Part shown: positions 24,381-35,906 of the stretch, in pieces
Position numbering within the stretch: the stretch's first letter is position 1
How the letters are laid out: every line of letters begins with the position of its first letter
Assembly: GCA_038049695.1 (NCBI GenBank)
Contig: CP142452.1
Span: 66,717,501-66,781,500 of the forward strand
Direction of reading: 5' to 3'
Origin: Cinnamomum chago
Taxonomy: Eukaryota; Streptophyta; Magnoliopsida; Laurales; Lauraceae
Length of the DNA stretch: 64,000 bases
Made by a program: the position numbers and the translations under genes
The notes under the pieces: generated by a model
The model's input: only the letters and a program-made list of their open reading frames with translations
Told to the model about the DNA's origin: nothing
The model's database searches: none

Positions 24381-24895
24381 TGTTGGATATTTTCTAAAAT
24401 CCAATAATTTAAAAAAAAATCCAAGAGACATTTGAATGTGTCTTTTCAAAAAAGTGTTTTGTTCCCTTTGGATGAGATGTGTCTCTTGGGCCCATTTGAA
24501 TGCATGTGACCCAATTCTAAGGGATGCTTTCAACATTATAAATTGAGGTGATTTAAAGTTTTCCAAAGTATTCAAGAAGATCCAAATGAGTATTTTATTC
24601 TCTTTTATTTTTACTTTGATTTTAAGGGCAATTCCATGTTTCTGATTCTGGTGTGCAGACTTCGAATCAGAGTTGGGCATAACATCCTGGGGACAGAATT
24701 TCATCAAAACCACCTACATGTGGAAAATTGTTGTCTTTAAGAAAACATCTTAATTGGTGTGCGTTGCCCATTTTTCTTTTGCTTGCTTATTCAATTTCTC
24801 ACATTCACTATCATTTACATTATTCACTAATTATTTATAGTAATTGTTTATTTGATTTTATGATTGCACATTCTTCGTAAGTAATTTCCCCAACA
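24381..24895 (+). mobile_element. LTR of a degenerate retrotransposon in intron 4 (515 bp)
   Basis: A polypurine tract AGTGGGGGAT (24371-24380) is followed by a segment that starts TGTTGGATATT and ends CCCCAACA, a TG...CA pair with a short inverted repeat (TGTTGG / CCAACA). Together these mark a 3' LTR in the plus orientation, antisense to the gene. No matching 5' LTR or coding domain was found. Confidence 0.65.
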
Positions 24896-25362
24896 GATGT
24901 GACTCATTTGATTTGGTGATCACAAATCGAGTTGACTTGCCCTGACTCGGGCAAATGAAAATCGATTTTAGAACTATGATTGTAACAAATAGCTCATTCG
25001 GCCGAACTTCCCTTTTTTTAATGCACTGGTACATCTCACACACCTAGACATAGACCATCAGCACTACAACCAAGGATTGATGCCACCGAAACTCCCAGTG
25101 GATTATTTTGCATTTGTGCAAACTGAATGCATCATATATAAAGAAAATGATCATATGCATATATAGACCATGCAGCATCAATAATAGCTCTTTGGCCACT
25201 TTCCATCCCTTACTGAGATTATAGGTTGTACTTTATATCTTGGACGTCTTAGATATCGTTCTTTCATTAAAATTATAGTCCATAAATTACACAGTGTGTG
25301 ATTTCATCTACTTAATTCGTTTCTGGGAAAAGCATGATAAAGGAAATGTAATATATCATTAC

Positions 25363-25581
25363 CTGTGGAATGCATCTGTAAATACTTTGAGATCCTCAAA
25401 TTTACCATCGACGTCAAAAGTGTCATCAATGATTGATATCAGTTTAAACATTTTGACAGCCATGTTTCTAGCTCGAGCATATTGGGGTTCAACATATATA
25501 GTCAATATCCACAAGTAGCCTTCTACCAATCGATCTCTAGCATAAGGATACTTAGCCGTAAGGCCAATATCCTTCCACCAC
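25363..25581 (-). CDS. Terpene synthase exon 4 with DDxxD motif (residues 258-331)
   Basis: 219 nt, the canonical size for this exon in TPS-a/b genes. It starts with the conserved WWKDIGL segment, carries RDR (residues 273-275) and the Mg2+-binding DDTFD (310-314), and ends VFTDAFHR in phase 2 at a GTAATG donor. All catalytic residues expected in this exon are present. Confidence 0.97.
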
Positions 25582-28500
25582 CTATAAGAGCAGCAACGTA
25601 ACTCGCATTAGTATGGGAATGAGCAATTTGTGTGGTGTGCAAATAATCACAACAGCTGGAACAATCATTGTCAAATCAACGGAAAACAAAGGCTACTTAT
25701 AAAAATTCTCTCATATCTAAATGCACCCCTCCTATTTTATTTTAGGTTTCTGATTTTTGTTTCAGTGAAGTGGCTACCAAGGAGTCGCTGATTTAGAGCA
25801 TAAGAATGCAGCGAGTGGTTTCTCCAGCGAACTCGCTCTAGATCAGGTCTGATCCGAGTTGTCAAGTAGGACCATTTCTTTAATCGTTCTTTCTCTGTAT
25901 ACCTCTTTAATCATTATTATATTTGTAATGGGTTTTTGGTTTGCTCATGAATAGGACATCTGTCTACCAAGTGCATGTTTGTGTTAATTAGGATCCCATT
26001 GGCAAAGAATGAGGAAATCAAATAAATATATAAATTTGAAAGAATGCTGAGATGGTTTGGTATTGGTTAATTTCATGAAATAATTTTAGTTCTTTGGATT
26101 GATGGAGGTTTGACTTTTTTAACAGAAAATAATGAATATTATTAAAATAAGCATAAAAAGCTTGAGTGGTTCAGTCTTTCAAGGCTGTAGACTACAAAGG
26201 AAAATGAATTGCTTACTTGCTTTTCTAATGGAAAAATCATTTTAGGCCACCACTGCTTTTGCTCAAGTTTGAAATGGATGTGAACTGAAAAGATGAATTT
26301 ATTTGGGGTTCTATAGAAATGAAAAAAAAAAAAAGTTTGCTGCCTTTGATCTTTTGAAATGGACATCTTCTGTTAAAGTAGAAAATCTTTAAAACAAACT
26401 ATATACATAGGAAAGATTATGGAAATGGAGAGAAATTAACCCTTTTTTTTTTGTAAGGTAATCACCCACACAATCACACAATTCCCTCACAATTAACGCT
26501 ATAGTGGGGGATTGATCCTGGCTGTTTCTATAGAAGGGAGTGTCTCACCAACATATTTACGGTGGATTGAAATCAACTGAGATAAACTCTTTTGTCAACT
26601 TCGAGGATGGAAAAAGCAGTGGGCCTTTTTATTTTATTTTTTCTATTTTTTAAAAGTAACAAATGGTAATTCTATTAAAGTAACTGTAAATGAACAAAAT
26701 CAAATCAGTCCCAATCAAGCATTGGACTGCTAACAATGAAACATGGATTTATATATGGATTTACACAGATAATGGAACACATGTAATCCACTCGTGCCAT
26801 TGTGGGAATATTTGGTATGCATTCCATTCACTAGGAGTTTGAATTAAAGAGACATCAATAATTCCAATCTTGGATAGCAGAAGGCAGATTTGCTTTACAA
26901 CATCCCTTACTTTTTGGGTGTTTTTTTTTTTTTTTATCTTAGACTATCCCTTACTTTTCAAGAGAGGTGCCTCTTAATTTGATTTTTCAAAAGCACCAAC
27001 TAGATTCAACCCTCATTGAAAATAAAGGAAAAGAAAAGAAAGCAGAGTCGTTTTTAAGTATTCTAAATTTTAGCATATTTTACTGGTTTATTACTTCTTT
27101 TACTATCATGAATAGAAGTTCGTTATGTTATCTAAAGCAACCGTTGTTTTTGTATCTAGAACTCCCATAAATCTCTGTCAAGTCATTTGAATCATATACC
27201 CTAATGTGGATTAATAGTAAATTACGCATGAGTTAAACATCTCTGTCATTCAGTGACTTGACCTTGCAAAGTAGATGACTAACCTTCAAGATTACTTGAC
27301 CCTCACATTACCTTCATATATTTCTACATTGGGGTTTTAGAATACCTGATGTAATCATTATTTTAGTATTGATCTACTTAAGAAGGATTAAGGCCGGAAT
27401 CAGAACATTTTCCGTGCTTTCCCTGTTATCATCAGTGCTATGCAAGATTACTTATTTAGTTTATTGAAATTTAGCTAGCTTTCTTGTTTTGAGTTTTGAC
27501 TATATTGAATAACAATGTTTCAATGATTCATATACAAGTTATCAAGCTTAGTGCACAAGTGTGAAAGTGGGAATATTAAAATTTTAAGAAGGCCATGCAT
27601 AGCCTAATTGTGGACTTTCTATCAATGTGTGAATGCGACCAAGTTCAAAAACATTTGATAGTGTGTTGTAAGTCAAGCTTTGACATGTTGAATATTACCT
27701 TGAAATCTTTATTTTTATCCTCAGTCCAATATACTTCACTCCGATTTGCACAAATATGAGACAGAGACTTTCAAACAAACTAAAATCAGTTTGTTCATGG
27801 TTTATTCATGAAAAAAAACTAAATTATGAAATTTGATGTCATATACCTAATTGGGTTGTAATCCCCTTCTTGCAAACATATCCCGACTTTGGAAATGCTA
27901 ATATGCAAGTTTGTCTTCTCTTAGCTCCCTTTCAGATATTTTTTTTGTATTTATCATTGATATTGCCATTTCATTGTTCCTAACTTTTAAGTCTGCAACA
28001 GGTGGACATGACCATCGGCTTGATGCAACCGGAAGATTAGGTGAATACACTGGTCATGTGGAATGCTATATGACCATCTAACTTGGACCATAAAAAAAAA
28101 TACACCTTTCTTACTAATCAATAGTCAAATATATGAGTGGATTGTAGGTAAGGATATAACCGTATGGGTGTTGTAGTTTCTAACCAAAGGTTTCTTCACT
28201 CACGTGTGTCTTTGTATTTTTATGATTAATCACATATAAAAATTATTCTAGGTATGTTGTATTGGAAATTTGATTTTTACTGTTACATGTGATAATATCA
28301 ATGTAGACAATTGACTCTAGAGGCTAGATGTGTAACTTGAACTTTCTTATTAGAATATCATGTGAAGTTAATAAATAACTTATTTACTTTCTAACATAAG
28401 GATACGCTCTAGACTATTTATGTTGGTTTCATATTTTAGGCCTTTGAATTATAAATACCACGAGTATTTTAGACTACTCATTAAAAAAAAATTATAATAT

Positions 28501-28760
28501 TTTATAATATTTAATATTATCAATTACATTCTTTTTGCTAGTCACACTTGAACCCGTGTCCAAAAAAATAAAAAATAAAAAAATTCATATAAATAAAATT
28601 TCAATTTTATTTTGAGTTCACAGTCACTGGTCTAGGTGGGTCTAACAATTAAAGTTGGAATGTTATATTGTTGTTGGAATCATCATTATCAACATCATTA
28701 TCACTGCTATTCATAAACAATAAACTAAATTAATTAAATGATGTTAACATTAACACTTGC
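25582..28760 (-). other. Terpene synthase intron 3 (GC-AG)
   Basis: A 3,179-base intron with a GC donor and an ATAG acceptor. It is AT-rich and contains no transposon end or coding fragment I can support. Confidence 0.6.
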
Positions 28761-29133
28761 CTTGATAGCTCTTTTAGCTCCATTCGATACATTGACTGTG
28801 CCAAATTGAAATCCAACTTTGCAAGCTCTAGGAAAATTTCATTCGGCTGCTTATGTTGTTCGAAGAGTGAGATAAAAAATCGGGCATCTAGCCTTGCAAT
28901 ACGCTTGTGCATAGGTAGCTCAAGAGCATGGCCAACTTGTGCCCCAAGAGGACCATCAAGATGGGTTATTAGAGACGAAAGATGTGCTTTTGTAAAAGAG
29001 ATGGCTTCATCCAATATATCTTCTCCATGAGTGCCATAAAATGCCGCTTCATATAGACTTAACAGTCCCCCCACATCACTACTTAAACCTTTCTTGAAGT
29101 TGCCTTCTTTGTCTTTAAACTTGTTCAATACAT
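28761..29133 (-). CDS. Terpene synthase exon 3 (residues 134-258)
   Basis: 373 nt, entering in phase 1 after a CCAG acceptor and leaving in phase 2. It encodes the end of the N-terminal domain and the start of the catalytic domain, with LSLYEAAFYGTHGEDILDEA and LAKLDFNLAQ as typical family blocks. The donor is AAG followed by GCAAGT, so intron 3 is a GC-AG intron or carries a single donor mutation. The next exon picks up the reading frame exactly. Confidence 0.95.
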
Positions 29134-29689
29134 CTGGTTCATGATCAAATAATTCATGATTTCAGTTACATAAAACGGTCAAGCCAAAATTCGACATTCA
29201 TCCAACCATGTCACATTTGGTTATTCAAATGAAGACAACAACTCAAATAGAAAGTTATAATAGATTGGAAAGGGCCATTTGGGGCGTTGAGTAGTGGAGA
29301 TCTAAATCAAATGAAGGACAAAAGAAAGAATAATCCCTTCGGGCCTAGGAGGAGCCGCGTAAATTCCCTATGGCTCCAGTGTGGGTAGTGCAGTTTTGAA
29401 CCCACAACCAAATACCCAATTGAACTTGTTAGACCATAATTTAACAACTTAGAAGTTTGGCTCAACTTGGTAGGTCATTGGGCCAAGAAGGTCGAGCTTA
29501 GTCTACTTAGATACTCTATCAACTCAACTCAATGGAGTCGAGTCAAGGCCATACCATACGAGTTTTAAAATTATGATTTGGACTCCTCCCTACTAATCGG
29601 ACTGGGTGACTCATATTTGAGTCGATTCGGTTTGCACAGGAGAATCAAACTAGTGAAAAGTTATGATCTTTAAAAGTTCCTTCTTCCTC

Positions 29690-30412
29690 AACAACTTATT
29701 TAAGTGCTAAAGTCGCCTTTAGAATTGCAAAATGAGCATTGATTAGAAAGGAATCCACCAACTTTTCCTTAGATGATATTATCTCTAATTGGGGATCTTG
29801 TATGGGATGTGGCCCTGTTAAGGAGAGGACTTCTATTCCTTGGTGCCCTCCCCCTCATGGGAGTTACGAAGTTTAATGTGAATGGTGTTTCATGGGGTAA
29901 GCCGGGTCCAAAGAAAAAAAATTAGAGGAGTGCTGCGCAATAGTAGAGGTGAAGTGCTTCTTATGTTTTCCCATCATGTTGGTGTCTGTGATTCTAATGA
30001 AACAGAGGTGCTGGTTATTCTGGAAGGTCTCAAGGTTTTTTCAAGAAGATTCATTGGGCCTCTCGTTATGGAAAGCGACTCCTCTAATGCGATTGCATGG
30101 GTATCCAATCGAAAGTCTAATCCTTGAAAATCTCAATTCCACTTTAATGAAATTAGGGAGCTATTAGCTACTACCAATGTCACCTTCCATCATTAGGTTA
30201 GATTTGCCAATTCCATGGCAAATGCATTAGCCAAGTAGGGGATTGATAGGTAGGCTGTGTCCTTGGGTAGTGTGATCATACAATTTGAGTTGGAGATGGT
30301 GCATCTCTTTTTCACCTTCTCAATATCTTTTTTTTTTTTCTGTATTGTGAGCTTTGATATTCTTCTCCCTTATAATGAATTCTATCGTTACCACTAAAAA
30401 TAAATAAATAGT
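29690..30412 (+). mobile_element. LINE 3' end remnant with RNase H domain, in intron 2
   Basis: On the plus strand, antisense to the gene, a decayed frame encodes an RNase H-like domain of the type at the C-terminus of plant L1 LINEs. It contains SIPWCPPPHG, KFNVNGVSWGKPGP (the first catalytic Asp is replaced by Asn in this reading), GVLRNSRGEVL, DSNETEVLVILEGLK, ESDSSNAIAW and VRFANSMANALAK. There is a frameshift at the A-run near 29918 and several stops. The T-rich tail ends near 30410. No target duplication was found. Confidence 0.8.
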
Positions 30413-30444
30413 GAAAAGCAAGTCACTCAGTCAAGAAAGTTCAC

Positions 30445-30593
30445 CGGAGGAGACATTATAGCCCTCTTCTCTTAGCAATCGGAATCGAAGAGCGACAATC
30501 TTTAGATCTTCATAATCAACATTGGCATCATTTATATGTTCCAACGCATCGTTGATCTCCTTCTCAAAGTGATAGGCCACTCCAAGTCGTTGG
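30445..30593 (-). CDS. Terpene synthase exon 2, 3' part (to residue 134)
   Basis: This continues the same exon on the other side of the retrotransposon. It restarts at the second GTTGG copy (30589-30593) and encodes [16 protein letters not shown], then [16 protein letters not shown], the family's standard sequence here. It ends in phase 1 at TCCG followed by a GTGAAC donor. The two parts total 256 nt with a single duplication copy, which restores the frame exactly. Confidence 0.94.
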
Positions 30594-30988
30594 TGTTAGG
30601 AATTTTCTAGATTGCAATTTGATGGATGCATTTCATTCTAGCATCATTTGATTCACACACATATGCATTGTTTTAAATAAACTTGAAATCTTGTTTTATT
30701 CATGCATTGCTTTTATGATTTGTAAAAGCATTGATTTATGCATGATTTGTATTTTCATCTTGGATGCATTTGTTTTTAGAAAAGAGTTTTCAAGAAATCA
30801 AGCTAGCCTTTGTTTTAAAAGTTTTGAAACTTTTTAGGCTTTTTATGTCATGTTTTAAAAAACCATTAGAATCTTTAAAACATGTTTTCCAAGCTTGATT
30901 TAGTGGCCAAAAGGTCCCCCAAAGATATAACTTTGAAATGGCAAAAGTTGGAAATTTTGTCAAAAAGGGGGAGTCCCGGCAGTGTCGC

Positions 30989-31117
30989 CGGTCGACCGAG
31001 AGGCAGGTCTCGGTCGACCGAGACAACTGCAGGCAAAATTTGCCTGGGAGCACCAACGGTCAGAAATATGACCGTTGTGTGTTCTCGGTCGACCGAGGCC
31101 TGTTTGCCGGTCGACCG
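30989..31117. promoter_or_regulatory. Four-fold CGGTCGACCG palindrome array in U3
   Basis: Perfect 10-base palindromes lie at 30989-30998, 31011-31020, 31086-31095 and 31108-31117, mostly embedded in longer CTCGGTCGACCGAG symmetry. A separate inverted pair, CAACGGTCA and TGACCGTTG, lies between the second and third copies. The array ends 26 bases before the TATA box. An identical array is at 36302-36430 in the 3' LTR. Confidence 0.9.
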
Positions 31118-31143
31118 AGAACTAGCCGTTGGCCATTTTTTCC

Positions 31144-31151
31144 TATAAATA
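31144..31151 (+). promoter_or_regulatory. Retrotransposon LTR TATA box
   Basis: TATAAATA, a short distance downstream of the palindrome array; the 3' LTR copy is at 36457-36464. The 3' copy points out of the element into the 5' part of exon 2, antisense to the terpene synthase. Confidence 0.7.
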
Positions 31152-32807
31152 TGAGTTCTTTCCCTTGCCAAAAGTTGGGAATTTTTAACCCCTCCTTGAG
31201 AGGATTTGAGGCATATCAAAAGGGAAAAGAACCAAGGGATGAAGGGGATGATTAGGAAAGCTAAAGCTTGGATTAATGAAGTTAAACCACCAAGTAGGCT
31301 CTTCCTTCCTTAATCATATGTTTTCATGCTTTTGCTTTATTTTTGGTAAATCATTTCTAGCATGTTAAACTATGTTTGTGTTGTGTCCATAACATGTTTT
31401 ATGTTTTGAGTTGATTTATTGTTTTGGATACAACATCATATGATTCAATTCAAGTAGTACTTAACTTTGGTAAATCTAAGTAGATCATGTTAATGTAAAA
31501 ACCTTTGAAATCATATGTAACATGATCCATATACTTGGTTGAATCTTTGATTGTTGTTTTCCATCATAAGAACATCTCTTTCAAAACTATCTTATGTCTT
31601 GGACTCAACCTCTTTACAAATCATATGTTTTCATGTTTTGTTTTATCATTGGTAAATCTTTGTAACATGTTAATATATGATATGTTGTATCCTTAGCATA
31701 TTCTATATTTTGAATAGATCTATTGTTTTGGATACATCACCATTGATTCATCAAAGTAGTACTTTATTGGTAAATCTAAGTAGATCATGTTAATGAAAGA
31801 TGTAACATGATTCATATACTTTGTTGAATCTTTGGTTGTTGTTTTTCCATCATAAGAAAATCTCTTTCAAATGTATCTTATGTTTTGGATTCAACATCAT
31901 TACAAATCATATGTGTATTATTGTATTAATGTTTCACAACTTGCCTTACTTTGATTGGTAAATCATTTTCAAGTTGTCTTTATAATTACATATGATTTGT
32001 CCCCTATTTTCAATCAAATCTATTTTTATGTTTTAAGCTTCATTGATGATTTGATTGACATCCCTATGCATCACATGTTTAGAGCTAATCCATTTCATAC
32101 AACTTGTGTAACTTTGATATCATTAACAAGTTGTTACTTTTAACATGTGATTGCATTACATCCTCAATCATAAATGTTTTATGAGCTAAAACTTTCAAAA
32201 GCCTTAGGCTTACATTTATGAACTTTCATTTTCAAAATGATTGAGGACCACACACACACACTTCATTTGTTTTCATCTTTGCATTCATAGTGTGAGTGTG
32301 TATTTGTTATTCACTTCCATATCCGCCTATTTTAGAGGCATTGTAATGAGCTTAAATGAATCTCCATCAAGTGTATGTTAGACACTACTTAGTGAGATAA
32401 CCAACCTTTTGGTTGAAGAGGTTATTGCTTAGCCTAAGAAAAGCATGTTGTAGAGGTTGATGTTAAGCCTTGAAAAACATCAATGTAAAGGTTATTGCTA
32501 AGCCTTGGAAAGCATATTGTAAAGGTTATTGCTTAGCCTATTGAAAAGCATAAATAGTGGAAATCCGGTGGGGTGTTGGATCACAAGCCGGTAGTGGATG
32601 TAGGCATTGAGGCCGAACCACTATAAATACTTGTGTGATGGTGATTGCTTTGTGGTGATTGTTTATATTAGCTTCCGCATATTGTATGATAAATCATCAC
32701 ATGTGACTAGTTTGTTTTTAAGAAGTTAAAATTATTAAAATTGGTCATAATTGGAGCTCACCCTATTCACCCCCCCTCTAGGGTTCGGATCCCCATGGAC
32801 TTACAAG

Positions 32808-32819
32808 TGGTATCAGAGC
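32808..32819 (+). other. Primer binding site (initiator Met tRNA type)
   Basis: TGGTATCAGAGC starts two bases after the 5' LTR end. This is the standard plant Copia primer site complementary to the 3' end of initiator methionine tRNA. Confidence 0.93.
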
Positions 32820-35520
32820 GGGTTACTCCATTTTAGGGCTTAACAACCCGGAGTTGATCCTTGCTAGATTTGAACCCTAGTGTTGTATTTATTGCATATC
32901 TTTTTAAAGATTTCCACTATATTTGAAAATGATTTTTCCCTAGCCTCTTTGCACCACTCTAAGACTTTTCCAAGTTATATCTTCTAGAGTTGGTGAGTCC
33001 TCAAAGTGTTCTCTCATGGACAACCTTTTCAAGACCTTAGGTGAATTTTCAAAGGTAGACTTTTTGAGTAACCTTAAGGCCTTGATACCCCTAGACCAAC
33101 CTATTCTTTTTAGTTATATCTATTTGTTGGTCTTTGTACATTTGCATTTTGTTGCTTTATAGTCACATCTTTTAAAATGCAATGTTTCTTTGTGATCATT
33201 TGATTTTGTTTTCATGAACTTTTATAGTTATATCTCATGGTTTTCAAAATCCCTTGATTGCATTTTTTTCATGATGGATTTGCATTTTGATCATATAGTA
33301 ATATCTCTTGTTGTGCATATCTATTCATGATCAATTGATTGTGATTACAAATGCTTTCATAGCTAGTTTTTCATGATCAATTGATGTTGGAAAATCATTT
33401 GATGTTTGTCATAGTTAGATCCTTTTTGGAAATCAAATGATTTGAAGCAATTTAAGTTTTCCATTGATTTTCAAGTTATATCTTTTGATATGGAAAATTT
33501 GTAAGTGTCTATTGTTTTTACAAATTGAAAACTTTACAATAGTACACTTCTTGTTTTTCAAAATCACTTGCTCTTAATTCTATAAATGATTCTTTGTTGG
33601 AATTTCATACATTGAAGTGATTTGAAAAACTTTGGAAAATGTTCTAAGCTTTATTAGTTATATTTATAGAAGCATTTTCCTTGAATTTATTTCCTTGTGC
33701 TTAAATATGATTTTATCATTTGATAGGAAATAATGTTTACAAACAATTTGCATCTTTGCTCATTGAGTTACATTCTTTATGCAAATTGATTTTGTTGTCT
33801 TACATTGCATGGTTGGATATGGTTTCATTGATTTGCATGTTTGTGCCTATTTTGGTATATGTTTTCACTAATGCAAATTGATGAGTGTTTATGTGCTTTA
33901 TAGTAAAATCTTGTATTTGAGCTTTTTAAGTGCATTTGTGATTTAATGTGCTAAGTTCATTTGGTATAAACCTCATATCCATTGTTCATTGCTTTGTAAG
34001 CTTAGTGCATTTGCTAAGAGTGGAGATGTTACATGATAGCTTAATGAATCATTTTAGATGAATTGGAATTAAACCATTGTTCTTAATAGGTATATCCATT
34101 GATGTGGTCCATCTTCATCTTTATGTGATCCATGATGTCTCTCTAACTTCATACCTTCTTGTGCTCACATAGTTATATGATTTTTGATGATTGGTATGAG
34201 TTAGATCTTGAGTGTTGATTGATCCTCTCTATGCAAATGTCAAATTGTTCTAAGTATGGTTGTGGTATTTATTATATTTGTTGAAACCATACTAGAACTC
34301 AAATCCATCCTCTATGCTTTATAGTCATTTCTATTTGGATGGTTATGATGTTGATTCATGTGTATTTTCTAAGTGTTTTCATTCTCATACATGTTTCAAC
34401 TTCATAGTAGTGATCTTGATCATATGAAACTCTTTGAAATCCATTCCTCATATTTCTATGTGTTTGATGGATAACTTAGATGTTGAATTCATATGATTTA
34501 GTCACTTTTTAAATTGCATGCATTTCTAAGTCATATTCTTTTGCATTGCAATTTACCTTGTTCATCACTATGCTCTATAGTTAAATCTTTAAAAGTGATG
34601 AATATGCATTTATGATGCTTGATGGAATTTTGTCACATTCTTGCTCTTTATCATGTTATCAAATTCAATTGGATTCAATTGGTATAGTGTTTGATTGATT
34701 TGATTTCTTGTGAATGTGATAAATCTTGTGTGCATTGGATTGAACTTGATAAGTAATATGATTGTTCCATGTCACACACCATTAGCATCATAATGCTCAT
34801 GTTGCCACCTCTTTTGCTCATATAGGTATATCTCATGACCACCATGTTTATGTGTTCATAATATTGGTTGGTTATTAGTTGAGGTTGGCTTCATGTTTGA
34901 ATTTCATTTCACTCATTTTGCACATTAATAAGTCATATTTATTGATTGAGTGAAATGATTTTCAAAATCTTACATAGCATATGATTTTCATAAGTAATAT
35001 TGATTGATGCTATGTTTGAGTAAACCCCATATCATGGATAGCTCTAATTTGGATTTTTCCTAATAGGTATATTTTTAAATCCATTTTAGAGTGATTGATT
35101 TAAATAGTCATATCCTAAATCTCAATTGGTATTCTTTGTCTTTCCAATTGATATCCATGATGGCTTTTCCCATAGACCTTGCTTTCTTTTGGCAATTTGA
35201 TCATATGAGCTTGATAGTTAAATGAATCTAATCCTTTCTTTGAAGTTGACCCTCATTGGTTAAACCATCTTCTTCTTGTACCTAATAGTTAAATCTTTGT
35301 CAAAAGTTTGACAAAAGGAGATAATGGATTGAGGGGGAGTGTAAACCTTCATAGGAAGTATTAGTTTTGATCAAATTGACCCTTGGATTGCCTTTGAGCC
35401 CTTAGAGACTACTACCTCACATGATAGCCTGTTATGTATTTCATTTTCGATTTCAATTGTTAACAGGTGCTACTAATGGTATTTTCCTTGTTTCATGTGT
35501 GTAGGTACCTTTGCAATTTA
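32820..35520. repeat. Non-coding interior with recurrent TAGTTATATCTT-like motif
   Basis: About 20 variants of a motif near (A/T)TAG(T/G)TATATCT recur between about 32966 and 35300, for example near 32966, 33105, 33224, 33292, 33470, 33653, 34090, 34173, 34570, 34820, 35065, 35107 and 35285. Spacing is irregular, about 45 to 250 bases. No open frame above 60 codons exists in the interior. The role is unknown. Confidence 0.6.
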
Positions 35521-35906
35521 ATGGCAAAGGGGGAGAAATTATGCAAGTTCTCAAAAGGGTGAAGAGATGTCCAAGCTTCCTAAGGAGAGTTGTGTATGAT
35601 CTTCTTCAAAGGGAGAGAATGCATACCTTGCCAAAGGGAGAAAGATGCATGGTCAAAGGGGGAGAGCTAATAGAAGAAAGATAGCTTGGAAGCTAAAGAA
35701 TATGCTTGGATAAAGAAAGAAAGAAGAAAGAAAGCTTGAAGGTTAATCAAGCTCCAAGCATCATGAAGATTGAAGCCCAAGAGCCCAAGCTATAAGAAGA
35801 AGCATCCAAGAAGATTTCAAGCCTTGTCCAGCTGAGGGGGAGCTGAAGACTAAGTGTGTATGTTCAGTGGTGAGTGTGTTTGCCATCAAATTGCAAAGGG
35901 GGAGAT
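35520..35906 (+). other. Multiple polypurine tracts before the 3' LTR
   Basis: Purine runs of the type AAAGGGGGAGA or AAAGGGAGA occur near 35526, 35609, 35633, 35656, 35834 and, directly against the LTR, 35894-35906. The last should prime plus-strand synthesis. Serial polypurine tracts are known from Sirevirus-type Copia elements. Confidence 0.8.

Larger units (their letters stand above)
30594..32805 (+). repeat. 5' LTR
   Basis: Runs from TGTTAGG to CTTACA. U3 holds four CGGTCGACCG palindromes (30989-31117) and a TATAAATA box at 31144-31151. Downstream, a unit of about 300 bp is repeated roughly three times with decay (about 31310-32140), followed by four copies of a unit of about 35 bp containing GGTTATTGCTTAGCC (32418-32551). 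Confidence 0.96.

Noticed and set aside
30790-31255. Four overlapping open frames in the LTR, repeated exactly at 36103-36568
   Set aside because: They are translations of the LTR, including the CGGTCGACCG palindromes (recurring STE and VDR words). Their exact repetition at a 5,313-base offset reflects the LTR pair, not duplicated genes.
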